DNA of 64,000 nt from Mycteria americana (Eukaryota; Chordata; Aves; Ciconiiformes; Ciconiidae): NCBI RefSeq assembly GCF_035582795.1, contig NC_134367.1, positions 51,553,562 to 51,617,561 of the forward strand. The letters are read 5' to 3'. Positions 34,759-48,000 of the stretch are shown one piece after another. Each line of letters starts with the position of its first letter. The stretch's first letter is position 1. Both the position numbers and the translations under genes were made by a program. The notes beneath the pieces were generated by a model. That model made no database searches, was not told where the DNA came from, and saw nothing but the letters and a program-made list of their open reading frames with translations.

Positions 34759-37700
34759 GTCAGTACCGCCGCCGGAGGGGGCTTGCCGGCCCTGCCCTGC
34801 CGTGCCCGCAGCCGGGCGAAGGGAGGGCGAGCGAAAGGCTGCTGGGGCACCGCGCAGGGAGGGCACCGTGGAGCGGTCGCGGGAGCCGCTGCGTCCCTCC
34901 CCGCCGCGCCGCGGGTCTCCCCTCCGGTGGAGGGGAGGCCGGGCCGAGGGGAGGGGGCTTGCCGGTGCCGGGCAGGCGGCAGGCGCCGGGACGCGCACCG
35001 GCCCCACCGCGCTGGCATGCCCTGTCCGTGTCCTCACGTTCCCCGGCCTGGGCAGGCCGGGGCGGCCTGTCTGCCGACCTAGCCCCCGAGGGGCCCCGCG
35101 TCCCCGGGTGGCGCGGCTGGGGGCTGGCTCCGGGAGTCGACCCCAGCCCCCTGGAGCGGCGGGGGATCTGTGAACGGCCCCGCCACTTCCCGAGTTAACG
35201 ACGCCGTTTTCCTCTAGTAAATAGGGCTTCAGCGCGCTGCGGGAGCTTGGCGGGCGGCGAGCGCGCTTGTGCCTGCCAAAGCTCTCGCTGTGCTTCAGGC
35301 TGTCTCGGGGACTCTTTTCCCCTTAAGGATCCTCCGATGTGTAGAGCTGAGCTCTGTCTGGCAGCCTTTCTTAAAAAGTCAGTGTAATACACAAGTTTAT
35401 GGGGAACTAGGTTTTGTTAACTTGAGGCTTAGGTTAGAAGCATTCGTCCTCTACCAGTCTGACAAAAGTGTAGGAATTCAGTTAAGTACGGGTGGGTGCC
35501 AGAGGTCTGGAAGTCAGTCAGCAGGCCTGGGAGGGTTGGTAAATGTTCATGTACACACATCGTATTGTGACTGTACAATATTTATACATCCTCAGGAAAA
35601 TAGATTTGAAATAGATTTGCTGATTAAATAAGCACTATAGTTAGTACTATAGTTATAGAGGATTTTTTTTTATTTGATACTGGTCCAGCACTTTACATTT
35701 GTCTAGATTGTTTTTTATTGCCAACATATTACCATTTTAAAAAAGTTATCAGAGCAAATCCAGTGGCTTTAGCCCTGGTTCTTCAGCTTGCATGTTAAAA
35801 GGGAAGGTAGTCCCTTAAATTTGTTGATTGAGGGCATCTGCAGAGGTGGGCAGCTATCATTGAATTGATTTATAATCTTGTTTTTATGATCACTGGTTTA
35901 TAGTCCTTTTATTTGTTTCTGTGATTTGCTTTCCACACTTTTATACCTTTTCCTTAATTAAAAGACTTCACAAGTAGTATTTGTGTAATGTTGCTATTTC
36001 ACTGTAAACTTTTCTGTCTTTTTCTGCTTTCATCTGTAGGTCAGATTAAATGGGGTGTGCATGGAAATAGTACAAGTAATCTAATTTCAGAATAATGTCA
36101 CAGGCATGTATGCAAAAAGCAGAATTCTAGTTCCAACTCATATTTCTAGAAGCTTAGATACTGTTTCATACACTGCCCAAATGAATGGACTGCAAGAAGG
36201 CTAAATACGGGTTCAGTGCTTCATTTAAGGTCATATAATGAGACAAAGATGGGAGGACAGTCCTTGTTCTTGTATCTTACCTGCAACCTGCCTCGTCTGA
36301 TTTGAACTGCTCATTTCAGCAGATGTATTTTTTTTTCATTTGTTTTTACATGATATTGGCCTAACATTTTCAATTTGTGCGGATAACTTAGCCCCTCCCT
36401 GTATGGTTGGTCAGACTTTGCTTTTCTAAGCATTCTATTAAGCATTGGAAAGTAAATAATTTTTTCAGGTGGCCTTCTCTCCCATTTTTCTCATTAAGCA
36501 TTGTAAAATATTTTGAAAGGACCAATTGTTTGGTGTTATTATAGGACTATAAATGTATTTTCTGCTTTATAACCAACACATGATCTCCTTCCTGAGAAGC
36601 TTACATGCCAAGTCTTTGTTCTTCTGCAGGTTTATGCATGTGCTTAACTTCAATGGATATGCTCAACTCGTCCAAATCCTTGTACGCCATGGGGCAGTCT
36701 ACCTATTTGAAACTGATTCTGCAAAACTTGCTCATATATTTAATAAAGATGAGACAAGAGAATATTATTATTATCTACAGGTACTAGGATGCAAAAAAAT
36801 TGTCTTTTCTCATCTTTTGCTACCTTCACTCCCGTTCTCCTGCAGGAAAATAACCTTTGGAGCTACAAGACTGTATCGTTGCCCTTCTCCATCACTGTAG
36901 TATCATCCAAGAAGGAAAGTTTTTGTAGCAGTTCTGTTATCAGCTTAATTATGAGTTTAGTGAGGTCTCTGATACCACCATCTGCCTGTTGATAAAAGTG
37001 CCGTCTAACTTCAAAGTCCTCTTCTTCTGTCGTGGCAGCTGTGTTTCATAGGCAATTTTAGCAGCTTTGCATTAAGGGTTTGGGGGTTTGAAGCAGTTTA
37101 GCTTCATTGTGACCCAAATCCCATATTCTGAACTTCAGGTTGGCTTGTTGAAAACAGGACAGTTTTTAAAAGTTGCTTTCTGTTACCTTCCCGGCCCCCC
37201 CCCAAATTCCAGGGTTTATGAAAAGCTCTCAAGTCAGAATTCTGTCTGCAGAGCAGTGATGAAACAGATGTGATTCCTGTACAGTGCCTTAACACTGATT
37301 TAGCAGAAGCTGTTCCAGCTTCTTGATTGTGACTGTCAGCAAAGGTGCCAGCTGGGTGATTTTGGGGTTGTTAACTTCGGTGCAGTTGTAACCTCCTCGA
37401 GTTTGATTTAGATGCAGTTCTTGAACAACTATTAGGTGGAAATATTTTTTATCTTTAAGACAAACAGTAATTAACCATTACATCAAAGTGTCATAGGAAA
37501 TCGTTAATTCTCTATGTCTTATGTCTTCAGAACATATTTTCTTCAAAATATGCTGTAATCAAACAGAATTCTTGAGTGTAGTTCAAGGGTAATTAGATAA
37601 ATTTAACTTCCCTTATACTTAGAAGGGTCAATGTTGTCTTCCAGCCTTAATCTCCATGAATGAAAACTATTTCTGATCATTCCCATGATGGAGTGAGTGG

Positions 37701-40700
37701 TTTGAAGCATACATACAGCATAAGGATTAAAGGTGATTTTTTTTTTTTTTTTCCCCCATCATCAGTCCCCTGAAGTGCTTGTTTCAACTTTGTTTCTGGA
37801 GTTAATAATACACATTTTCACGTGTACTGTGAGCGACCCTCTAGTGAGGTGAATATTGTAATCTGAAGCATGACTCCTTCTGCAATAAAAGGAGTTCAGT
37901 TCCGCTTGTTTGATCTTTGCTTCTTTAGCTGGATATTATCTATCTGTCATGGTTTTTCTTTTTTATTTATATTTCATCTCATTAAACATCTACAATTCTA
38001 ATCATGTGTTTAAAAGATGTTTAGTTCAATGTCAATAAGAGATCTTGCAGACCAAATTTTAATTCATCTGTGGAAGTACAATACTTTTTCTCTCCCAGAA
38101 GTGAATAATCATCTTAAATTCACATGAAATCTGTTTGCATTACTTGAAAACTCACAGATCAATAAATTCAAAGTTGTCAGTTTCTGCAGTCATGGAAAGA
38201 TAGCAAAGATGAAATTCGTGTCAGTGAAGCCCAGGTGCTTTTCCTAAGCCCTGAAATATGGGGGAGACAAGGACCTGCTAGGATTTTTGTCATGGGAATT
38301 ATCTTCTGACAGATTTTAGACATCACAGTTCAAAACCTTACATAATGAAATCCAGCTACTGGGGAAAAAAAACAAGGGTTACCAGGGTGAGTAGTGTTTA
38401 CCTCGGTTACCATTCTGTGCTCTCAACCTCCTGGCTGCTGTCAAGATCAGCTTTTGATATGCCACAACCTAGCTTCCATTTCAGGTTGTCTTCTTACATA
38501 AATAACTCTAGTGCCTGCCTCAGCTGTGACTGTTGCTTTCATAAGCGGTGTCATTGAAACTTGCATGCCTTTTTCCTGTGTCATCTCAGACATCGTTTCT
38601 AAGTGGCAGTAGGAAAACTCAACAACATACTGACTAGTTTTTCAATTTGCTCCTCTTTTCCAGAGCAGAAGGTCCCTGGAGTTAAGAACACTTTTTCTTT
38701 TTATATTTCTAGGTAGGCACTTGTCTTTGCAGTGGGAAATTAATGCCAGTTTACTGAAAGTGTCTTAAGTTCCACACTTTAAAGGAAATTTTTATAACTT
38801 CAGATTGGCATTTTCATTAGGCATTTATACATTAATAAGTGTTTTTGGCTTTGGTGAGTTTTTCCCCTTGGATTTCTCCAAGGCAGGACTTTTTTGTGTG
38901 CATCACAGTACGTCTTCACTGCAACTTAGTCTGTGATCCTTGGATAGTCGAGCAGAAAGGCAAATGCAAGCAGCTAATTTTATGGCTTGAAATAAAGTGA
39001 GATTACACTTAAATATTTATGTTTTAGGAACAGGAATTTAATAAAAAGTTGCAACCTGATGGCAACTCTTAAAGAAGCAGTGAATGTCAGGCTAAATGTG
39101 GTAATATCCAACACTGTCCTGTACCATGGAGGTGGGAAAGATAGGTTATGAATAAACGCATGTCTGTAGTTTTACATTGTTTTATGTAAAACTAGGTGAA
39201 TAATGAATTGACACCGCGCTTTTCTATAGTTGCATCTAGAACACTACATAGAGATAGAGGATGCTTTTTCTGTGTGTGACGCTTAAAGATTTCAGAAGGG
39301 AGCTAATAACAATTGCGTAACAGTTTATGTAATACAAAGATTAGATAATGAAATGGGAAGAGATAAATGAGATAAATCCATCTTTTGCAATACGGAGGAG
39401 AAGGCTGTAGGACTACGATTAATGTGCTGAATCATAGGTGATTCCTATTCTAACAGTAGTTTCCTTGATGTAAAACTATGGAAGTTGGTTGCATATTATT
39501 CCTCTGCTATGTATTAAAATTTCTAAAGTTTCCTTTTCTTTGTCGGTTCGGGAATAGATTGCTATAGAATCAGAGTTGTGTGAATGATTTTGCAATCTAT
39601 CCCACAAAATGCAGGTTAGAATGGAAGATCCACATTTTTTTCTTTCTTAGGATAGTTTATCAGTTGAATAGCTGTCTTCTGTTGACTTGCCTCTCTAACG
39701 CCTACACATGTTTTAAGAGCATATGCCTTTATTTTGCAGCTACAAGTTTGAGTTTATCACTTACCGGTTACTGCATGTCTCCTGGTAGTTTATTATAGTG
39801 TACCCCCATCATATTTAAATCCCAGCATTCAATATTATTTTAGGAGAACAGCGAGTAATTTGTCCCATGACACCCTCTGTCATCAGTTGCACATACTCTC
39901 CATCTCTGTCATCTGTTAATGATGAAGAATTTTCTTCCACTCCCGGGATGGTTAGGTGTAAGTACATGTAATCTGAGACAAAAAGCACGCTTCTGAGCAG
40001 TCCTACTGGTGTGCTTTGTCCATGGCCAGGAAGGTCATGAGCCACAAACCCCTTCTTATCCCTAAATCAGCTTTTATTTTTTTTCTCCAATCTTATGGTA
40101 AGCAGTAGGAACTGGTGGCTTTATAGGTATAATGGTGCACTGGCTGTCCCTCACGTTGGAGCTCTCAGAGCCATCAAGCTCTATGTGTTGCGAAGGCACA
40201 GATAGTTTAGAGGTACAGATCACAGGACTGAGGTTGACTTTATGTGGGAGTGAAAACAAGGTGAAAAAACTTTGAGAGATCATCTATGCCTTTTCCCCTT
40301 CCCTTTGGAGTCGGATCAGGTATTGCTGACAGATTTTTCTCAAACTCATTTTTAAAATTCACTCCCCATCAATGAAAGCTTTACAACTTCTAGACTATTA
40401 ATCGATTTCACTGCCTTAATTACAGTTACTAAGGTAACTGTATAAATACACTTTATTTCCTTTTCTCGGTACCCTGTGTGTATCTGGAGATCGCTATGTG
40501 CTTTTCTTTAGTCTTCTCTGAAGGTTTTACTTGCTGTTATTTTGGCAGTAACAGACTTTGAACTCAACTCTCTCTATGTGATCTCTTTAGCTAGGGATGA
40601 GCTAATTACTTTTAATTCATAGCAGTAACTCAGTTCCTTCAGGACAGGAGAATTTGGTGTAATTATTGGCTGCAGATGTAAACAGTGACTGTCTTGCTTT

Positions 40701-43700
40701 GGAGAAGCTAAGGTGTTACTTGCAATAAATATAATTTGATCTAATTGTTCAGTTTTATCTTTCTCTTTTATAACTATATTCATTTTATGTTTCTTATAAC
40801 AATTTAAAACTCTTCTTGTGCCTCTTGCAACTTCTCTGTGGGTTGTGACCCATGGTTTAACAAATAGTCCTTTAAATCATTGTCTACTCTCCCATTTAGT
40901 TGACACCTCTCATGAAATACGATGTGAAAATTGTAAAGTGCGTTCCAGGGCAGGCTATATCAGTACTGAATAGAACAGGTTTTTTTCATGTGTGCTTATA
41001 TTGCCCCTCATATATATACATCGGAGTACTTGCGTTTTTTAATTTTATTTTATTTTTTCCTCTAATAGCATTATGACGGTGTCTCACTGTCAGTTTGTGA
41101 TCCAGTGTAGCCTCTGGATCCTTTTCTGCTGAGCTGCTCTTTAGCTGGTTATTCCCCATCTCTTCAGTTATTTATTTCCCCTAAGCACCGTACTTTGTCC
41201 CTGTTGAATTGCATCCTATTTGTATTACATTCTTTGTCCAGTTTGCCAGAATTGCCTTGCCTTCCAGGATGTTTGCAGTCCCCTCCTGACTTGCTGTTAT
41301 CTCTGTTCCCAGTCCATGTGCTTTATTTTGTCATATACAGGTCATGATTGGAAATTCTGGATTGCACCAAGCTGAGATTCTGAGCCTTCTCTGAAATTCT
41401 CCTGCAAATATGCACCTAGTTTAACTGTAGTAATTATTCATTACATGTAGTTTTTCTAGCTGTTTTTGTACCTGCTCAAAAGTAATTTCATTTGCAACTT
41501 ACTTTTCTACTTACTTTCCTACTTTATATATGAGAATGCTGTGTGACCCAATGACAAAAGTGTTACTGCAATTAAGATGTTTTTCCTCTACCTACTAAGC
41601 ATGTTACCTGATCAGAGAGGAAAACTTGTTGATCTCGTGCTGTTCCTGAGGAGCTGGTGTTGCCTTTTATTTGTTATGTTGTTATCTTGTTAAGTGCTTT
41701 ATTTAAAAAGAAAACACCCAACAAACAAACAACCTGCTTGTACTTGTTCCAGTATTTTTGAGTGTTTTGAAGTTGGTTTGACTGACCTATGAATTTCAGG
41801 ATTTGCCTTTCTCTCCTTTTTAAAGACAAAAATTTTTTCATTTTCCTAGTATTTTGGAACCTCACCTGCCTTCAGTGAGGCCTCAAAGAAGGCTGTTAGA
41901 GGCCATTGTGTTGCTTAGGAAACTTACCTAAAGCATTTAGGGATGAATTTCCTTAGATCTCACAATGTTCAAAATATCTAACTATGTAGTCTATGATACA
42001 TGTTTTTCCTACTCAAATCTATTTCTTTTATCATTGCTACAAATTGTGTTACTCATGATTATACTTAACCTTTTAAATGACAGTGGAAGCAAAGAAGATA
42101 TTAAACACCTTTTCGGTGTATTCCGTTGTTAAGTTACTGATCTTACTGATTTAGCGACCCTTCTTTGTAATCCTGTATGTTCTTCCCTTTCCTAGTTACA
42201 TCCCATTCTATGTTTAGCAATTCTGACCCCCCCCCCCCCCCCCCCCCAAACCAGAATTCCTGCTTGGGCATGGCCCTGTCTCTTCTAGGCAGAAGATAAT
42301 GCCAGCAGAGCAGGCTGTGGCATTGCAGTGTTTCACAGCTATTGCCTTTTTTAGTGTGGCCTTTGACTCTTTCACCTTGGTTACAGAACTCCTGTTTTGG
42401 TCTCCCGTTTGCTGGCTTTTAAATTCTTTCTGTCTAGTTTAGCCCACCTCTCTCTAAAGGATTAATCTATTCAGAGAAATGCACTTTGGTGTTGTTTTTT
42501 TTAAATGGTTTTGCCCCAGTTTGCAAACAAAAAGGTCAAAACTTCCCTTGCAACAGCTCATCCAAATCTTACCACTCTCCAGCTGGGCTTTCTAGTGTCT
42601 GTGCTTGTTAATAATAAAAATAAATGTTAAAACATATTACTAGATGTGTTTACTACTGAAGTTAGAAGTTGATTTAGTGAAAAATGAAGGGGTAACATAC
42701 TCTAGTGGTTGTATAGGTAAGTAATGGATGTACATCTTTGTATAAAGTGTTAAGAATGTGTGTTGTTTATGAATATAAGAGGATGCTTTTCAAAACTTCT
42801 CTATTATTAATATACTTTTCATTTTGCAGCATACGCAGCTCAGGCAGATGAGAAGACAGCCCCTGGTACTCCTACAGATGCTAACGCCAGAGCCTTATTG
42901 GTTTGCAATGGACCTTTAGAACATTATGACTTTCTGATTAAACAAGAAGAGCTGAGGAATGATGAGCAACAAAGAACAGTTGTGCAGCATCTGCAGAAAT
43001 TGCATGAGAGCCTTAAAGGCTACAGCATCAGTTCAAAAAATCTTTTCTCAAAGGTGAGATTTATAATGATAAAAATATTTTTTGTCTTTATATTTGCTCA
43101 TAAGGATGTGCTTCAAATACATAAATTTATGTGATTTAACACAAGTCTTATTTTTGCATCTGGGTCTTTACAGGTAGGTCATTGTTCGTGTTTGGATCTC
43201 TGTTCTTTCTTTTTTGGTTTGTAAAATTCCAGTGGTACTCTAGAAGTAACCAAATTAAATATTATTGAAATAATTATATAAGAAAATCTGATATGATTTT
43301 GGTTATGTGCACTGTCTGCCTTTCAAAAAATGTCATTTTTCTATAGGAGAGAGGGGCCTAGACCAGGTTTTAATTCTCAAGCACTGGTATAACACATGTG
43401 TGTTTGGGTTACACATACTGAACACTGATGTTTTGTGTTCTGACAGATCTTCCATGAATATAAGTGAAATTAGCCAGCAGAGTCTAAATAATTTAGCTTT
43501 GCAAAACATAATAACATAGATCAGACATGACTTTTAAAAAAAAAAAGTCCATTCTTTCCAGCGTTGTTCGTCTCCAGGTGAGGTAAGGAAAGAAGGAAGA
43601 GGTGTGATCTACACCCCAGTTGTGTTTTTGGGGGCATCACAGCTCCTTTTCAAAGTATGAACAAAAATTCAGACATATCCGTGTTGCACAGTGCCTTAGC

Positions 43701-45026
43701 AACCATAGTGCCTTAGCGTTAGTAATGCTAATACCCTGCTGTTGCAGCTCTGTAACTTCCCTGAAGCTGTTGACGCAGTGTTTTCCACGGTCTCTGTGGC
43801 AGTATTTTTCACATCTTGTTCTCATGCTGTTATTCTCAGATTGTTGCTCTTGTGGCCTTGCACCTGGAAATCTTGATAGCGTTGTTATGGCAGGTTCTCA
43901 TGGGAAGCAACTAGAACCAATGTGAGAATCCCCCCTCAGTTTTCCTTGCCTCTTGTTGTGTAGATTTGAGTTTATATCCCAGAAAACCAAACATAGCGCC
44001 CAGCAAAGTAGATAAGACATTTAATTACTTGGTAAATATTAAGCAATTATAGACGTGCACAGAAGCTGAACAACCAGCGAATATGCTTCATTTGCACCTG
44101 ATTAACATACTCTAGTCAGCACAAATAGTCATAAACATAGTGAGGGGAAACAACAAGAATACGGCATTTGACTGAGTCTGATGATAAAAGTATAGTGCTG
44201 GGAAAAAAGCATGGCAAAATATTCATTGCCATCATTATCTTCACTTTCCCTGCTTGCAGTGGAGAGACACCTCCCTACCCCTAAGGAAGAGGTTGCCTGG
44301 AAGCTGTCACTGCTCTTCCCAGCCAGCCACTGAGTGTTTTCCTTTTTCTTTTTCTTGTTCTCTTGCACCACTTTTGATTTTATTTTTTGTCAGAAGTAAC
44401 TTTCACATTTACAGTCAATGTATGCCGTCAGCTGCAGATCTTGCTAATAAATCTCCATGTCAGCCTTTCTCAGCATCCTTTATGCAACACACCTCGTCTC
44501 ATGGGCATAAATCTAAATATCTAACTCTATTGAACTTGTTACCTACCCATATACTTCCCCTTACAACCCCAAATTCTCCTATTACGTGGCACAAATACTG
44601 TATTTTGTTTGCATGGCAAGCCTAAATGATGTAGCATGAGATCAGGGGAGCCGAAGCCTACAGGGCTCAAGTGCCTCTAAATGACATGCTGTCCTCTGCC
44701 CTTTAGGTACCCCATGACAAGTTACTACTCTGAGGCTCTTGCGATGTATATTAGCTTCAAGGCATGAAAAAAGTAGAGAAGAGAATGTTGGCATGAGAAC
44801 AGGTATTATACCTGTAAACGTGCCTGTTTCAAATAGGCAAGTATAGCAGGGTGCAGGGCATTGGGACACATGCTTGCCTATCAGTCTGCCTCCAACATCC
44901 CCTGAATGCTTTAAATTCATACATGTAGCTGGAGATCATGTATTTGCTAATTATATGCTTGACTGGAAATGCCATAATGTCTTCCTGCCTTCTGATGAAA
45001 GGAAGCAGACTAAACACCTAGGAAGG

Positions 45027-45061
<35 letters not shown>

Positions 45062-48000
45062 GAGATACAGTGAGAAGAAACCTGAATGGGAAATAATTCC
45101 ATGGAGCAGAAGTCAGGCACTCTGGAAGGAAAAACACGAGAGCAGTGAAGTACAGCAGTGAAGTACAGGAAGCTAAGTGCGAAGGCAAGACTGCTCCTAG
45201 AAGGCAATGAGTGTGTTTTTGGAAGTTCTGTTATGGGACCAGTTGACCTGATCATCCTTATGGGTCCCTTCCAACTTGAGATATTCTATGACTCAGCTTT
45301 AAACAGGGGGTTTGGCCGCATGATCCCCTGAAGTCCCTCCCAACCTAAATCATTCAATGATTCTAACTCTGATGTGGGAATTGGAGCCAAACAGTCGTTT
45401 GGGGTACATTTTTGCCTGCTCTGGCTGGTGGGTAGGCTCATAACATTTCTTACCTTTTTACTTTCAGGATTTCTTTAATTAAAATTACTAAAAACATAAA
45501 GACAGTGTTAAAATGATAGATATAATCTGAAAACTGTATGTTTATGGTATTTTAAAACACTTATTTATACTGTATGTGGGTGTGTGCCTGTGGATCCATG
45601 TTGTCTTGATGCCTTTGTAGGCTAATTCTTGAGTCTAAACCAGCCAACTGATTGAATTTGGGCAAGTACCAAATAAAAAATAGAAATTTCCTCTTTCAAA
45701 AATTGCTTATCTTTGTTATCCAAAGCAATATGGCAGCATGCCTGAACAAGAACTGTTTTTGCGTAAGTGTAAGGAGATCAAGCTAGATTCAGCTTGCCAA
45801 ACTACTGTAAGTGTAATCTGGCAGGCCAGAGTTTTGTATCTTGAGGATGCTCGATGTGAAAAGTTTTGTTTGTTTTTTTTTTTTTTTTCCCCATCTGTCT
45901 GGGCTTCTTTTTAAGCTTTGGTGTTGAGCTCGTAATCTTTTAAATTGCCTACCTCAAAATTGTCTTTAGGCACTGTACCTGGACTGTAAAAGAGGAAGTA
46001 ACGCAAAAGGAAGCCAGTTATCTGGCTTGCTCCTGTGGTATCTTTTGGACATACTGCCAGACTTTTATTCATTTTCATTCTTTAGAAAAAATGTTACGAT
46101 GAAGGTGTTGGTCTTATTGTCAAACCTGAGGATCACTAGGCTAGAGCATTTTGATCTTTTCTGGTAAACTGTTTTGGATATTTGGATATTCTGTTCTAAA
46201 AGTGCTGCCTTTGAGAATAGTTTTGAGAGCTGACTTGTGTTAACTGGAGTGCCCTGAATCATTATAGTTGTTAGAGCAGGTGTCTTGTAATGGCTTTGTA
46301 GATCAAGCATTATGTGGGTTTGTTATTTACTGTTTCTTTGATTGGGAAGCATGAATAGGGAAGAAAGTCTCTATTGCAGAGAACAAATACTAATCTTATT
46401 CTATTTAGGAAATTGTGATGCTACTTTGTCCCTGCATAACAGCGTTAATCGCAGTAAAGCCAGCCTGGCTGACACTTTCTTAAAAGCACAAAGTCAAATG
46501 CCATTTTTTAGGTTGAGAATGTGGTTTTCACTAGTTTCTTTAAAGCACTTCCCTCTTTCATTTAACATTGCTTCAGTTCCATGCTTTAATTTTAAACCAG
46601 CTTTTAAAATTGTTGCGTGGCTTGCTGATACCGGGGAACTAATGCCACAGTCAGTGAGAAGCAGCTGTAGGACTACTTGCTATTGGGATAAGTATTGTTG
46701 CAGTTAGAGGTTTTTCTTTCAGAGCTTGATATCTCTGTGGAAATCTTAAGAAGATTGATAACCAGGTTGAGCACTATGATGCTGTGCCATACATCAAAGC
46801 ACCAGAAAGGAGGAGAGCAGTGAGTTTTATGTAAATCTGTTAAAGCCTGCTAGCTTGTGTAATTAAATCAAATCATGATTCATGATGGAGAAGAAGAAGT
46901 CGCAACATCTTTGTTTCTCTTCTTCCATCTTTGAGGAAGTTATTTGCTAGTTCAGTGTTGCAGAAAGTGTGATGCACTTTACTCATAAGAGAGAAGCAGC
47001 AATATGTTTATCGCTACAAAACAGTGATTTAACGAAGTTTGATAGTACATGCAACAGTGGTTTAACAAGATTCGATGGGAAGTTACACTTGATTATTTAC
47101 TGCATAGAGGACAGGTCAGACAAAACTGTTCGGGAGACCCTCCCATTGAGTCACGAAGTTCTGAGAGGACTCCCTTTCGTTCTAAACTGCTTCCCTTGGA
47201 GGAGTCTAGGTGCGGCTGGATGCAAACTTAGTCCCAGACTTGGTCAACGGTTTATGTCTAAAGGATTATATATGTGCAATCAGTCCTTTATATCACTGAG
47301 CTAAGATTACAAAGTTTCAGCGTGCTTATTCCCAGTTCACTTACTGAGTATCTGAGGCGATAAGGATTCTCTCAGCCTCGAGGAGTAATGTTGAGAGGTG
47401 TCCCTACTCAAGGGGAGATCCTGGCGTGCAGCCCACTGCCGAGCAGGAGAGCTCAAAGGGCTCTTGGTGCGCTCACTATTTGTGGGGGTAAGATGATTGA
47501 GTCATAGTCATATTTACGTACCGGCTGCAGATGTTAGTTTCTTCCAAATTTAGCTTGAGTTGGACATTGACCAGCAGTGTGGTTAGGTGGACGCATTGCC
47601 ATAAGTTAGCCCTTGGCGATTGTGTTTGTTATCTATCTTCCCCGAATCCACTTTGAGCTGGATGCATCCATCACGACCGCCACTGGTGGTTATCGCTAGA
47701 GCAGGGTTATGGGAAAAGGTCGGGTGGGGGCACACCATCACATTCAAACAGAGCTCCTTTTGAGATAAAATGAAGCCAAATAAAGTATGGTTTAAATTCT
47801 AGTGCAGGCCAGGTTTTGCTTTAGCAAAGTTGTGATCAACATCCTAATGAAGGTTTTCCCCAGTATGAGAGTCACAACTGTGACTAGGTAGTGGGTAAAA
47901 TCATAGCCATCAAGCACTGTATCAGCTGTAGATAGTGGCATCACATGTCCTATGTCTGCATCTGTTGAGGAGTTTTCTAAGTAAGCAAAATATATGGTTT

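Larger units (their letters stand above)
34370..35290. promoter_or_regulatory. AFG1L: CpG island and promoter of AFG1L
   Basis: GC-rich, CpG-dense block enclosing AFG1L exon 1 and the start of intron 1. The large overlapping frames here (34298-35173 and 34335-35198 on plus, several on minus) are GC-driven artefacts, apart from the 106 real coding bases at 34653-34758. It carries a ZNF143-like motif at 34600-34624 and a YY1-type AAGATGGCGGC at the start codon. Confidence 0.85.
34759..42829 (+). other. AFG1L: AFG1L intron 1, 8.1 kb
   Basis: Starts in the CpG island and becomes AT-rich after about 35.3 kb. It holds a 16-base T run (37737-37752), a 9-base C run (37195-37203), a degraded antisense CR1 LINE (about 41070-42190) and a 21-base C run (42227-42247). 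Open frames such as 35269-35631 and 36553-36900 are not supported as genes. Confidence 0.85.

Noticed and set aside
34298-35198. Two overlapping frames of 291 and 287 codons at the AFG1L island
   Set aside because: Compositional artefacts. Just 106 bases (34653-34758) form a true exon with a valid donor and the right phase; the rest is promoter and intron.
36553-36900. 115-codon open frame in AFG1L intron 1
   Set aside because: No recognisable domain, low-complexity tyrosine/leucine patches, no splice-site support and no match to AFG1L.
46342-46707. 121-codon plus-strand open frame in AFG1L intron 2
   Set aside because: No recognisable homology, and not flanked by splice sites in phase with AFG1L exons 2 and 3, which already join perfectly.
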